From positions 682,001 through 746,000 of the forward strand of contig NZ_SNYW01000006.1 of assembly GCF_004363235.1 (NCBI RefSeq): a stretch of DNA of 64,000 bases. Reading direction: 5' to 3'. Positions 15,766 through 24,448 of the stretch are shown here, piece by piece. Both the position numbers and the translations under genes were made by a program. Numbering within the stretch: the stretch's first letter is position 1; every line of letters starts with the position of its first letter. The DNA is from Dongia mobilis (GTDB lineage: Bacteria > Pseudomonadota > Alphaproteobacteria > Dongiales > Dongiaceae). Below the pieces are notes generated by a model. It saw only the letters and a program-made list of their open reading frames with translations, made no database searches and was not told the origin of the DNA.

Positions 15766-16716
15766 ATGACCAAATGGATCGGCTATGGCGGGCTGGTGCT
15801 TCTGGCCCTGCTCTGGGGCACGATGGTGCCGTCGGTCGCGCATCTGTTGCTGGTCTGGGATCCCTATTTCCTTGCCGCCTTCCGCTATATCGGCGCCGTC
15901 CCGCTGATGTGGCTGGCCTTGAAGATGGTCGAGCGGCGGGTGCCGCCGGCGGCAGCTGAAGCGAGGGCATCCGCCACCGGCTGGCGCATCTGGCTGCTGG
16001 GCTTTCTCGGCATTGCCTTCTATGCCACCGCCTTCACCGTCGGCATCCGCTATTGCCATCCGGTCACGGCCGCGATCCTCAGCGCTGCCAGTCCGGTGGT
16101 GGCGGTGCTGGTCGACCGCTTTGTCTTCCGCATCCCGGTCGATCCGCGCATGCTGCCGGCGATCGTGCTGGCGATTCTCGGCGGCTGCCTCGCCACGGTG
16201 CATTTCGACGGTGGCGCCATGTTCGATTTCCGCGGCGGCGAACTCTTGATCATCGCCGCCATCGCCAGCTGGTCCTGGTATTCGACCGCGGCACAACGCT
16301 GGTGCCGGGGCTGGGGCCAGTTGCGCATCACCACGGTAACGATGACCACCGGCAGCGTCGGCCTGGGCTGTGTCTACCTGGTTGCCGTACTGATCGGCGC
16401 GGCGCCGTTTCCGCCGGCGCTTTCGGCCGAACCGCTGGACTGGGCGATCCTGGCCTGGGTCACGGCCGTACTCGTCGCCTTCGGCGTCTATCTGTGGAAT
16501 TTCGGCGTCAAGCGTACCGGTGTCGTGGTGGCCAGCCTCTACCTCAACCTGGTGCCGATCGTGGCGATCGGCATCTTCGCCCTTTCCGGCACGGTGCCGA
16601 GCTGGCCGCAGGTCATCGGCGGTATCCTGGTGATCCTTGGCGTGGCATTGTCGGAATGGGCGCTGCTGAAGGCGCGCAAACAGGACCCGGCCCTGCGCGC
16701 GGCACGGTCGACCTGA
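15766..16716 (+). CDS. EamA/DMT-family transporter (second paralogue)
   Basis: 316 residues with about ten membrane helices in two EamA repeats (LALLWGTMVPSVAHLLLVWDPYF; later LLIIAAIASWSWYSTAAQRWC). Shared motifs with the gene at 13,569-14,495 indicate a duplication. A cupin gene follows after 16 bases, so both may be one transcript. The substrate is not predictable from sequence; the adjacent ureohydrolase suggests amines or guanidino compounds. Confidence 0.85.
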   Translation: MTKWIGYGGLVLLALLWGTMVPSVAHLLLVWDPYFLAAFRYIGAVPLMWLALKMVERRVPPAAAEARASATGWRIWLLGFLGIAFYATAFTVGIRYCHPVTAAILSAASPVVAVLVDRFVFRIPVDPRMLPAIVLAILGGCLATVHFDGGAMFDFRGGELLIIAAIASWSWYSTAAQRWCRGWGQLRITTVTMTTGSVGLGCVYLVAVLIGAAPFPPALSAEPLDWAILAWVTAVLVAFGVYLWNFGVKRTGVVVASLYLNLVPIVAIGIFALSGTVPSWPQVIGGILVILGVALSEWALLKARKQDPALRAARST

Positions 16717-16732
16717 GCAAGGAGGATGTGAC

Positions 16733-17083
16733 ATGGCCGAGGTGAGGCATTTCAAGCGCGGCGAGATGAAGTTCGAGACCTATGGCGGCCCGCCGGGGAC
16801 GGCCGAGATCAGCCGCCTGGTCGGGCCCGAGCTTTCGCATACGATGGGTGTCGGTATCGCCAAATTCGACGGCTGCTCGATCGACTGGACCGTGCTTTAT
16901 GACGAGATGATCATCGTCATCGAAGGCTGGTTCCGCCTGAAGCATCCGGGCGGCGTCATCGAGGCCGGACCCGGCGACGTGATCTGGTTGCCGGAAAAAA
17001 CCCCGATCACCTACGAGGGCGAAAAGGCGATCGTCTGCTACGCGCTCTACCCGGTCGACTGGAGGAAGCGGCACAATCTCTAG
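16733..17083 (+). CDS. Cupin-domain protein, EutQ-like
   Basis: 116 residues preceded by a strong AAGGAGG. A single double-stranded beta-helix is indicated by YDEMIIVIEGWFRLKHPGG, GPGDVIWLPEKTPITYEG and the final CYALYPVDW. This resembles the cupin of ethanolamine-utilisation EutQ and similar small cupins. The usual first histidine pair is not obvious, so metal binding is uncertain. It converges with the UxaA-family gene 12 bases away. Confidence 0.75.
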   Translation: MAEVRHFKRGEMKFETYGGPPGTAEISRLVGPELSHTMGVGIAKFDGCSIDWTVLYDEMIIVIEGWFRLKHPGGVIEAGPGDVIWLPEKTPITYEGEKAIVCYALYPVDWRKRHNL

Positions 17084-17095
17084 GCTGCCGCGCCT

Positions 17096-18634
17096 TCACA
17101 TCGTGGCGCCGATCTGCCAGGGCACGAATTCGTTGTCGCCGTAGCCGAGCTGCTCGGACTTCGATTTCTCGCCCGAGGCCACGCGCAGGACAAGGTCGAA
17201 GATCTCGCGGCCCTTTTCCTCGATGCTCACGCCGTCCAGCACGTCGCCGCAATTGATGTCCATGTCCTCGACCATGCGGCGATACATGTCGGTATTGGTG
17301 GCGAGCTTGATGGACGGGGTCGGCTTGCAGCCATAGGCCGAGCCGCGGCCGGTGGTGAAACACAGAATATTGGCGCCGCCCGCCACCTGGCCGGTGGCCG
17401 AGACCGGGTCGTAGCCCGGCGTGTCCATGAAGACGAAGCCCTTTGCCGTCACCTTCTCGGCATATTCATAGACTGCGGTGAGGTTCGTGGTGCCGCCCTT
17501 GGCGGCGGCACCCAGCGATTTCTCCAGGATAGTGGTAAGGCCGCCGGCCTTGTTGCCGGGCGAGGGGTTGTTGTTCATCTCGCCGCCATTGCGGGCGGCA
17601 TACTCTTCCCACCACTTGATGCGCGCGATCAGCTTCTCGCCCACCTCCCGACTGATGGCGCGGCGGGTTAGCAGATGCTCGGCGCCATAGATCTCCGGCG
17701 TTTCCGAAAGGATGCCGGTCCCGCCGTGGCGGACCAGCAGATCGACCGCCGCCCCCAGCGCCGGATTGGCGGTGATGCCGGAATAGCCATCCGACCCGCC
17801 GCATTGCAGGGCGAGGATGAGTTCCGAGGCCGGGATGGTCTCGCGCCTGACGTTATTGGCCTTCGGCAGCATTTCGCGGATTGCGGCCACACCGGCTTCG
17901 ATGGTCTTCCTGGTGCCGCCGCTATCCTGGATGGTCATGGTGCGGAAGGTGTCGCTCTCGACGATGTCGTAGGCTTCCTTCATGCGATGGATCTGGAACA
18001 CCTCGCAGCCGAGGCCGACCAGCAGCACGCCGGCAAGGTTCGGGTTGGTGGCATAGCCCCATTGCGTGCGTTTCAGGATCTCGAAGCCCTCGCCCCTGGC
18101 CGCCATGCCGCAGCCGGTGCCGTGCACGAAGGGGATGATGCCATCGATATTGGGGTAGTCGTCCAGCATGCCGGAACGTGTGACGGCCTCCGCCATGAAG
18201 CGCGCGACCGAGGCCGAGCAATTCACCGAGGTGAGGATGCCGATATAGTTGCGCGTGCCGGCACGCCCGTCGGCGCGGCGATAGCCCTGGAAGGTCGCGC
18301 GCTCATGGAGGGGCAGCGGCGCCTCGTTCCGCGCGCCCGCACCGAAGGCATAGTCGCGCTCGAATTCGCCCATGGCCGTGTTGTGCTCATGCACCCAATC
18401 GCCGGGCAGGATCGCCGCGGTGGCGAAGCCGATGATCTGGCCGAATTTGAGGATCGGCGCGCCCTTGGCGATGTTTGCCACCGCCATCTTGTGGCCCCTG
18501 CCGATGCGGCCATTGGCGGCGATGCCATTGCTCACCGCGCCTTGCGCAATCTCGTCGACGGCGACCACGACATTGTCGACGGGCGAAAGGCGGATCGCGC
18601 GGGGCTGGGTGGCGACGGCGGAAAGCTGGCTCAT
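17096..18634 (-). CDS. UxaA-family (altronate/galactarate-type) dehydratase
   Basis: 512 residues from ATG 18634, with AGGAA upstream. Residues 1-100 form a SAF domain (RLSPVDNVVVAVDEIAQGA and a GHKMAVANIAKG loop). The rest is the UxaA catalytic domain, with GTGCGMAARGEGFEIL, GLGCEVFQ, LQCGGSDGYSGITANPALG, NNNPSPGNKAGGLTTI and GRGSAYGCKPTPSIKL. Family members dehydrate altronate or galactarate to 2-keto-3-deoxy acids using a metal centre held by the conserved cysteines and histidine. It is divergent from the GntR regulator, which probably controls it, and it may supply the dehydration step for the neighbouring sugar-acid genes. Confidence 0.9.
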   Translation of the reverse strand: MSQLSAVATQPRAIRLSPVDNVVVAVDEIAQGAVSNGIAANGRIGRGHKMAVANIAKGAPILKFGQIIGFATAAILPGDWVHEHNTAMGEFERDYAFGAGARNEAPLPLHERATFQGYRRADGRAGTRNYIGILTSVNCSASVARFMAEAVTRSGMLDDYPNIDGIIPFVHGTGCGMAARGEGFEILKRTQWGYATNPNLAGVLLVGLGCEVFQIHRMKEAYDIVESDTFRTMTIQDSGGTRKTIEAGVAAIREMLPKANNVRRETIPASELILALQCGGSDGYSGITANPALGAAVDLLVRHGGTGILSETPEIYGAEHLLTRRAISREVGEKLIARIKWWEEYAARNGGEMNNNPSPGNKAGGLTTILEKSLGAAAKGGTTNLTAVYEYAEKVTAKGFVFMDTPGYDPVSATGQVAGGANILCFTTGRGSAYGCKPTPSIKLATNTDMYRRMVEDMDINCGDVLDGVSIEEKGREIFDLVLRVASGEKSKSEQLGYGDNEFVPWQIGATM

Positions 18635-18712
18635 GGCTCGGGTTCCTGTGACCGGCGGCGCGAGGCCCAAGCCCCGCGAATGGGTCAGAAAGGTGTTGCG
18701 TTTTGAAAGCCA

Positions 18713-18732
18713 CATTCTAACATGCTAGTATG
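18713..18732. promoter_or_regulatory. Imperfect palindrome overlapping the gntR start codon
   Basis: The 20 bases CATTCTAACATGCTAGTATG match their own reverse complement at 16 of 20 positions. They lie between the divergent UxaA and GntR genes, and the last three bases are the GntR gene's ATG. The position suits autoregulation plus control of the divergent dehydratase gene. Confidence 0.5.
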
Positions 18733-19464
18733 AATTCGGAAGCGAAATCATATGATTTCCTCGGTGACGTCAGCGGGCCGGGCCGTGGCGGCACCACCGC
18801 GCGGGTCGTCGAGGCTATCCGCGAAGCCATTGTTTCGCTTGATCTTCCGCCCGGAACCCAGCTCGACAAGGCGGCTCTCTGTACGCGCCTTGGCGTCTCG
18901 CGCTTTCCGGTTTCCGAGGCGCTCTCGCGCCTCCAGGCCGAGGGTCTGGTCGAGATCCGGCCGCAATCCGGCACCATCGTCGCCCGCATCCGCCTCGCCG
19001 ATGTGCGCGAGAATCTGTTCATCCGCCGCGCCCTCGAGGCCGAGGCGGTGCGCAGCCTTGCCGGCACCTGCCGGGCGGATTTGCTGGATTCACTCCGGCG
19101 CAATCTGCGCTATCAGAAGGCCGCCGCCGAAGCCGGGGACCGCAAGGGGTTCCATGTCCTCGATCTCGCGTTCCACGACATCATCTTTCAGGCACTCGGC
19201 TTCGAGCGGGTGAAGGCAATGGTCGAATCCGCGCGCCTCGGCCTTGACCGCATCCGCCGCCTGCTCTCCAGTCGCCGGCGCCATGAACTGACCTTCCAGG
19301 AACATGAAGCCGTGCTGCAGGCACTGGCGGCCCATGACGGCGAGGCTGCCGCGCGCGCCATGGTGGCGCATCTCGATGCCGTCATGGCCGAATTGCTGAC
19401 TCTCGCTGAAGCGCAGCCGGACATCTTTGCCGATCAAGCGAGAACACAAGGGTTGGCGACATGA
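18730..19464 (+). CDS. GntR-family regulator with FCD effector domain
   Basis: 244 residues. The winged helix-turn-helix spans about 24-90 (VVEAIREAIVSLDLPPGTQL, LGVSRFPVSEALSRLQAEGLVEIRPQSGTIV in pieces), followed by the all-helical FCD domain with the metal-binding pattern of Asp/His residues (DLAFHDIIF, HEAVLQALAAHD, MVAHLDAV). FCD regulators sense small organic acids. No ribosome binding site precedes the ATG at 18730, which sits inside a palindrome, so the message may be leaderless. It overlaps the aldose dehydrogenase by four bases. Confidence 0.92.
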   Translation: MNSEAKSYDFLGDVSGPGRGGTTARVVEAIREAIVSLDLPPGTQLDKAALCTRLGVSRFPVSEALSRLQAEGLVEIRPQSGTIVARIRLADVRENLFIRRALEAEAVRSLAGTCRADLLDSLRRNLRYQKAAAEAGDRKGFHVLDLAFHDIIFQALGFERVKAMVESARLGLDRIRRLLSSRRRHELTFQEHEAVLQALAAHDGEAAARAMVAHLDAVMAELLTLAEAQPDIFADQARTQGLAT

Positions 19465-20492
19465 AGACACGACGCTTCCGCGCACCGTCGGGTGCGACGA
19501 TCGAATTCACCGAACTCGGCTTCGGTACGGCACCCTTGGGCAACCTCTATCGCGCCTTGTCGGAAGCGGAGGCGCAGGCGACGCTGCAGGCCGCCTGGGA
19601 TGCGGGCCTGCGCTATATCGACACGGCACCGCTCTATGGCCTGGGGCTTTCCGAAACCCGGATCAATCACTTCCTGCGCGGCAAGCCGCGCGATTCCTAT
19701 GTGCTCTCCACCAAGGTCGGCCGGCTGCTCGAAGCCTGCCCGCCCGAGCGGCGCACCGGTATCGGCAAGTTCTTCGACACGCCGTCGCGGCGCGAGGTCT
19801 ACGATTACAGCCATGACGGCATCCTGCGCTCGGTCGAGGCATCGCTGGAACGCCTCGGCATCGATCGTATCGACATCCTCTTCGTCCACGATATCGACGT
19901 CTTCAACCACAAGAGCGTCGCGGCACGGGACGCGAAGGTGGCGGAGCTGATGAAGAGCGGCTATGGCGCGCTGGTCAAGCTGCGCGACCAGGGCATCATC
20001 AAGGCCTTCGGCGCCGGTGTCAACGAATGGGAAGTGTGCGAGATCCTGGCGCGCCGGGGCGATTTCGATCTCTTCCTCCTGGCCGGGCGCTACACGCTGC
20101 TGGAACAGGAATCGCTCAATTCCTTCCTGCCGCTCTGCGTCGAGCGCGGCATCGGCATCGTCATCGGCGGCGCCTACAATTCCGGCATCCTGGCGAGCGG
20201 CGCGAAACCCGGCGCCTTCTACAATTACGATCCGGCACCGCAACACATTCTCGAGCGGGTCGCCGGCATCGAGCAGATCTGCAAGCGCCATGGCGTGCAG
20301 TTGGTCGAGGCGGCCTTGCGCTTCCCGCTGGTGCATCCTGCCGTGGTCAGCGTCATTCCCGGGGCCAGCCGCCCGGAGGAAGTGACCCTCAACATGCGCA
20401 TACTGGCGGCCGAGATCCCGTCTGCCCTCTGGGCCGAGCTCAAGGCCGCAGGCTTCATCCGCGCCGAAGCACCGGTACCGGCGGGGGCGTGA
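19461..20492 (+). CDS. Aldo/keto reductase, D-threo-aldose 1-dehydrogenase (L-fucose dehydrogenase) type
   Basis: 343 residues. The catalytic Asp and Tyr lie in YIDTAPLYGLGLSE, Lys in STKVGRLL and His in DILFVHDID. The segment following RVTGIGKFFDTPSRREVYDYS is typical of D-threo-aldose dehydrogenases, which oxidise L-fucose, L-galactose or D-arabinose to the lactone with NAD(P). Its start overlaps the regulator gene by four bases, and the lactonase follows after two bases, so the three form one operon. Confidence 0.85.
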   Translation: MKTRRFRAPSGATIEFTELGFGTAPLGNLYRALSEAEAQATLQAAWDAGLRYIDTAPLYGLGLSETRINHFLRGKPRDSYVLSTKVGRLLEACPPERRTGIGKFFDTPSRREVYDYSHDGILRSVEASLERLGIDRIDILFVHDIDVFNHKSVAARDAKVAELMKSGYGALVKLRDQGIIKAFGAGVNEWEVCEILARRGDFDLFLLAGRYTLLEQESLNSFLPLCVERGIGIVIGGAYNSGILASGAKPGAFYNYDPAPQHILERVAGIEQICKRHGVQLVEAALRFPLVHPAVVSVIPGASRPEEVTLNMRILAAEIPSALWAELKAAGFIRAEAPVPAGA

Positions 20493-20494
20493 AC

Positions 20495-21319
20495 ATGCGG
20501 ATCGACGCGCATCAGCATTTCTGGGCTCCGGCCCGCGGCGATTACGGCTGGATGGTTGCGAGCCCGGCGCTGGCGCCGATCCGGCGCGATTTTCTGCCCG
20601 CCGACTACGAGTCCTTCCGCAGGCGCTACAACATCGAGCGCACCGTGCTGGTGCAGGCGGCACCCAGCATCGAGGAAACCGAATACATGCTGGGCCTCGC
20701 CGACGCGACGCCCTGGATCGCCAAGGTGGTGGGCTGGGTCGATTTCGAGGACCGCCTCCATCGCCGCCATCTCGAGCGCTGGGCGCGGCATGGCAAATTC
20801 TCCGGCGTACGGCCGATGATCCAGGACATCGCCGATCCCGACTGGATGCTCCGGCCCGACGTGCAATGGGGCTATGACGCGATCTGCGCCCTCGACCTCA
20901 CCTTCGATGCGCTTGGCTTCCCGCGCCATCTCGGCAATTTCCGGCGCCTGTTCGACCGCTATCCGAAGATGCGCATTGTCATCGACCATTGCCTGAAGCC
21001 GGAGATTCGCAGCGGCGCCTTCGAGCCGTGGGCCGCGGGCATCGCCGAGATCGCGGCGAAGACCCCGGTCTATTGCAAGCTCTCCGGCCTCGCCACCGAG
21101 GCGAAGGCGGATTGGACGGTCGATACCCTGCGGCCCTATGCCGAACATGTCATCAGGAGCTTCGGCCCCGACCGCGTCATCTGGGGCTCCGACTGGCCGG
21201 TGGTCAATCTGGCCGGCGGCTTCGACCTCTGGCGCGACGCGGCGGTGAAGATCGTCGGCCAGGCGGATGCCGCGCGCATCTTTGGCCACAACGCTGCCGG
21301 CTTCTACCGGATCGGGTGA
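20495..21319 (+). CDS. Amidohydrolase-family sugar lactonase (L-fuconolactonase-like)
   Basis: 274 residues from ATG 20495. It starts MRIDAHQHFWAP, the HxH motif of the amidohydrolase barrel, continues with RGVRPM-type FSGVRPMIQDI, then IDHCLKP, CKLSGLATEA and the catalytic Asp in IWGSDWPVVNL. These are shared with L-fucono- and L-rhamnono-lactonases. It would open the lactone made by the aldo/keto reductase two bases upstream. Opposite it, downstream, is the SulP gene. Confidence 0.87.
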   Translation: MRIDAHQHFWAPARGDYGWMVASPALAPIRRDFLPADYESFRRRYNIERTVLVQAAPSIEETEYMLGLADATPWIAKVVGWVDFEDRLHRRHLERWARHGKFSGVRPMIQDIADPDWMLRPDVQWGYDAICALDLTFDALGFPRHLGNFRRLFDRYPKMRIVIDHCLKPEIRSGAFEPWAAGIAEIAAKTPVYCKLSGLATEAKADWTVDTLRPYAEHVIRSFGPDRVIWGSDWPVVNLAGGFDLWRDAAVKIVGQADAARIFGHNAAGFYRIG

Positions 21320-21400
21320 TCGATTTTCCGTTCGTCATCCCCGGGGCGAAGTCGCGGGAATCGGGTGTCGCGGTTTAAGGACAGGTTTCAGTCGCTCCGC

Positions 21401-23134
21401 CTAGGCCGCCGGCTTTTCTTCCAGCGGGCGCCCGATCGCCGTCAGCGCATCCTCGATCGATTTCTCGAACCTCACCAGCGGCGGCTTCACCCCATGGGCC
21501 CAGAGGGTGTGGCGGACGGCGGGGGCGGCCCCCGTGACGATGAAGGTGACGCCTTTGCGATGTGCCTTCCTGGCATTGCCCTCGATCGTGTTGGCGGCGG
21601 TGGAATCCAGGAAGGGCACGGAGGCGAAATCCAGGATGAAGGTCTGCGGCCGGTCGGCGATGCGATCCAGCACGGCGCCGACCGTTGACGCGGCGCCGAA
21701 GAAGAACGCGCCGGTGATGCGATAGATCACCAGATCGGGATCGCTGCTGAGTGCCGCATCATAACTGGCGCGGTCGCCGTTGGCATTGTCGGCGCGATCC
21801 TCGGCAATGACGGGGGCATGACTCTCGACGCTGATCGATTGCGCCATGCGATGCAGGAACAGCAGGGAACCCAGCGCGAAGCCGACCAGGATGCCCTCGG
21901 TCAGATCGCGGAACACAGTCAGCAGGAAGGTCGCCAGCACCACCACCGCATCGCCGCGCGAGGAACGCAGCAGGGTACCGAAGGCGTGCCGTTCCGCCAT
22001 GTTCCAGGCGACCACCGCCAGCACGCCGGCAAGGGCCGCCAGCGGGATGAAATCGGCCAAGGGCGCCGCCACCAGGATGAATACCAGCAGGAAGAGGGCA
22101 TGCAGTATGCCGGCGATGGGGCCATGGGCGCCGGCGCGCACATTGGTGGCGGTGCGGGCGATGGTGCCGGTGGCGCAGATACCGCCGAAGAGGGCCGAGC
22201 CGATATTGGCGATTCCCTGCGCCACGAGTTCGCAATTCGAGCGATGCCGCCGCCCGGTCATGCCGTCGGCGACCACTGCCGAGAGCAGGGATTCGATGGC
22301 GCCCAGCAACGCGAAGGCGAACGCATCCGGCAGCACGGCCATGGCGAGTTCCGGCGTGAAGTGGGGCAGGCTGGGCAGCGGCAGGGTTTGCGGAATGCCG
22401 CCGAAGCGCGCGCCGATGGTGTCGACCGGGAGATTGAACGCCCAGCCGGCGATGCCGGCAGTTGCGACGGCAATCAGCATACCCGGCCAATGCGGCCGAT
22501 ACCGCTTCAATCCGGCGATAATCGCGATCACCAGGAGGGCGATGCCGAAAGCGGCCGGGGTGAAGGTGTCGCGCGCCACGACCAGCGCTTTCACCTTGGC
22601 GACGATCTCGCCCGGTTCCGGCCCGGCCAGCGAGAGGCCGAGGATCTCCTTGATCTGGCTGGCGAAGATGATGACCGCGATGCCGGCTGTGAAACCGACC
22701 GTTACCGGATAGGGGATGAATTTGATGTAGGAACCGAGGCGCAGGAAACCGAGCGCCATCAGCAACACACCGGCCATCAGTGTCGCCAGCAGCAGGCCGT
22801 CGATGCCGTGGCGCGAAACGGTGGCGGCCACCAGGATGATGAAGGCGCCGGCCGGCCCACCGATCTGGAAGCGGCTGCCGCCCAGGGCCGAGATCAGGAA
22901 ACCGCCGATGACGGCGGTATAAAGACCCCGGTCCGGGGTCGTCCCGGAAGCGATGGCGATCGCCATGGAAAGCGGCAGGGCGACGATGGCGACGGTCAGG
23001 CCGGCAATGGCATCGGCCTTGAAGTTCTGCGCGCTATAGCCCTCGCGCAGGATGGTCACCAGCTTCGGCGTGAACATCTCGGCAAAGCTGGGGCGCGCGG
23101 CGCCGGCGATGCCGTCCTGCGTGGTGCCGGTCAT
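21401..23134 (-). CDS. SulP-family anion transporter with STAS domain
   Basis: 577 residues. A long membrane domain of about ten to twelve helices carries SulP motifs (GLTVAIVALPLSMAIAIASG, GLYTAVIGGFLISALGGSRFQIGGPAGAF, and GSALFGGICATGTIARTATN). A C-terminal STAS domain begins near 465 (LVIYRITGAFFFGAAS, ILDFASVPFLDSTAANTIEG). Such proteins move sulfate, bicarbonate or dicarboxylates across the inner membrane. It overlaps the upstream XRE regulator by four bases. The pair interrupts the sugar operon region on the opposite strand. Confidence 0.92.
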   Translation of the reverse strand: MTGTTQDGIAGAARPSFAEMFTPKLVTILREGYSAQNFKADAIAGLTVAIVALPLSMAIAIASGTTPDRGLYTAVIGGFLISALGGSRFQIGGPAGAFIILVAATVSRHGIDGLLLATLMAGVLLMALGFLRLGSYIKFIPYPVTVGFTAGIAVIIFASQIKEILGLSLAGPEPGEIVAKVKALVVARDTFTPAAFGIALLVIAIIAGLKRYRPHWPGMLIAVATAGIAGWAFNLPVDTIGARFGGIPQTLPLPSLPHFTPELAMAVLPDAFAFALLGAIESLLSAVVADGMTGRRHRSNCELVAQGIANIGSALFGGICATGTIARTATNVRAGAHGPIAGILHALFLLVFILVAAPLADFIPLAALAGVLAVVAWNMAERHAFGTLLRSSRGDAVVVLATFLLTVFRDLTEGILVGFALGSLLFLHRMAQSISVESHAPVIAEDRADNANGDRASYDAALSSDPDLVIYRITGAFFFGAASTVGAVLDRIADRPQTFILDFASVPFLDSTAANTIEGNARKAHRKGVTFIVTGAAPAVRHTLWAHGVKPPLVRFEKSIEDALTAIGRPLEEKPAA

Positions 23135-23385
23135 GGCTGCTTCTCCCTGAGGCGCACGCCGCGCCCCCTACCCGTGCTCGGCGCGTCATCCCCGATCAGT
23201 TCCAGCCCGGCGACACCCAGGGCTGTGACCAGCTTCATCAGCGAATCCACATTGGCGCGGACGACGCCCGGGCTAGCTTCCATTCGCTGGATCGTGGGCA
23301 GCGAAAGCGAGGCCATTTCGGCCAGCGTTTTCTGATCGATTCCGAGCAGGGCGCGCGCTGCTCGCATCTGTGCGCCAGTGATCAT
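23131..23385 (-). CDS. Small XRE-type helix-turn-helix regulator
   Basis: 84 residues. The ATG at 23385 is preceded by AAGAGG and fits better than the earlier ATG at 23400. The HTH runs MRAARALLGIDQKTLAEMAS then LSLPTIQRMEASPG, the alphaproteobacterial single-domain XRE form that often controls the gene downstream. Its stop overlaps the SulP start codon by four bases, so co-translation and local control of the transporter are likely. Confidence 0.85.
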   Translation of the reverse strand: MITGAQMRAARALLGIDQKTLAEMASLSLPTIQRMEASPGVVRANVDSLMKLVTALGVAGLELIGDDAPSTGRGRGVRLREKQP

Positions 23386-23411
23386 CCGGCACCTCTTCAT
23401 TGGGTGGCGTG

Positions 23412-23423
23412 CTAGATATCTAG
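23412..23423. promoter_or_regulatory. Perfect 12-bp palindrome upstream of the XRE gene
   Basis: CTAGATATCTAG lies 27 bases upstream of the XRE start codon in an AT-rich stretch that also separates it from the FAH hydrolase gene at 23,579. It is a candidate operator for autoregulation. A smaller palindrome, TGCTAAGCA, follows at about 23,440-23,448. Confidence 0.45.
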
Positions 23424-23578
23424 TGTGTTCATTATGATATGCTAAGCATCACTTATGCTGTTTTCAATATCAATGTTTGCGCTTGCATTGTTGCCTTCCG
23501 TTGGCGCGAAAAATCTGGTCTATATCAAGGCCTTCGGCCATCTGCCGATGGCTCCGGTTTCCCAATTAGAGGCGAGTG

Positions 23579-24427
23579 ATGAAACTCCTGCGATACGGTC
23601 CACGCGGCGCCGAGAAGCCCGGCATGCTCGACAAGGATGGCGCCATCCGCGATCTCTCCAAGGTGGTCGACGACATCGCCGGCAGCGTGCTGACGCCGGA
23701 AGGCCTGGCCAAGCTGAAGGCGCTTGATCCGGCAAGCCTGCCCAAGGTGGAGGGCCCGGTCCGCTATGGTCCCTGCGTCGCCCGCACCGGCAAGTTCATC
23801 TGCGTCGGCCTCAATTACTCGGACCATGCCAAGGAAACTGGCGCCGAGCCGCCCAAGGAGCCGATCCTGTTCATGAAGGCGACCAGCGCCATCGTCGGTC
23901 CCGATGACGAGGTGATGATCCCGAGGAATTCGAGGAAGACCGATTGGGAGGTCGAGCTTGGCGTCATCATCGGTCGCGAGGCGCGTTATGTCTCGGAGAA
24001 GGACGCGATGGATCACGTCGCCGGCTATTGCGTTGTCAACGATGTGTCGGAACGGGAATTCCAGGCCGAGCGCGGCGGCCAGTGGACCAAGGGCAAGTCG
24101 GCCGACACATTCGGTCCGATCGGCCCCTGGCTGGTGACCAGGGACGAGGTTGCGGACCCGCAGAATCTTGCTCTCTGGCTTGAGGTCGATGGCCATCGCT
24201 ACCAGAACGGCTCGACCAAGACGATGATCTTCGGTGTCCGCCATCTGGTGCACTACATCTCGCAATTCATGAGCCTGCAGCCGGGCGACGTGATCTCGAC
24301 CGGGACGCCGCCGGGTGTCGGCCTCGGCATCAAGCCCAATCCAATCTTCCTGAAGCCGGGCCAGGTGATGCGCCTCGGCATCGAAGGCCTCGGCGAACAG
24401 CGCCAGCAGGTCATCGCAACACCCTGA
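23579..24427 (+). CDS. Fumarylacetoacetate hydrolase-family protein (2,4-diketo-3-deoxy acid hydrolase-like)
   Basis: 282 residues from ATG 23579 with AGAGG six bases upstream. The FAH domain shows FICVGLNYSDHAKETGA, metal ligands in DWEVELGVIIGR and YCVVNDVSEREFQ, and the closing GDVISTGTPPGVGLG. In L-fucose and L-rhamnose non-phosphorylating pathways a member of this family cleaves 2,4-diketo-3-deoxy acids to pyruvate plus lactate or a similar product. That role fits the dehydrogenase and lactonase upstream, but the family also acts in other pathways. The PfkB gene follows at once. Confidence 0.87.
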   Translation: MKLLRYGPRGAEKPGMLDKDGAIRDLSKVVDDIAGSVLTPEGLAKLKALDPASLPKVEGPVRYGPCVARTGKFICVGLNYSDHAKETGAEPPKEPILFMKATSAIVGPDDEVMIPRNSRKTDWEVELGVIIGREARYVSEKDAMDHVAGYCVVNDVSEREFQAERGGQWTKGKSADTFGPIGPWLVTRDEVADPQNLALWLEVDGHRYQNGSTKTMIFGVRHLVHYISQFMSLQPGDVISTGTPPGVGLGIKPNPIFLKPGQVMRLGIEGLGEQRQQVIATP

Positions 24428-24448
24428 TTGCCGGCGGGGAACGCGCCC

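Noticed and set aside
21320-21400. Possible repetitive element after the lactonase gene (TCATCCCCGG)
   Set aside because: Only a single copy is visible here, so no repeat can be supported.
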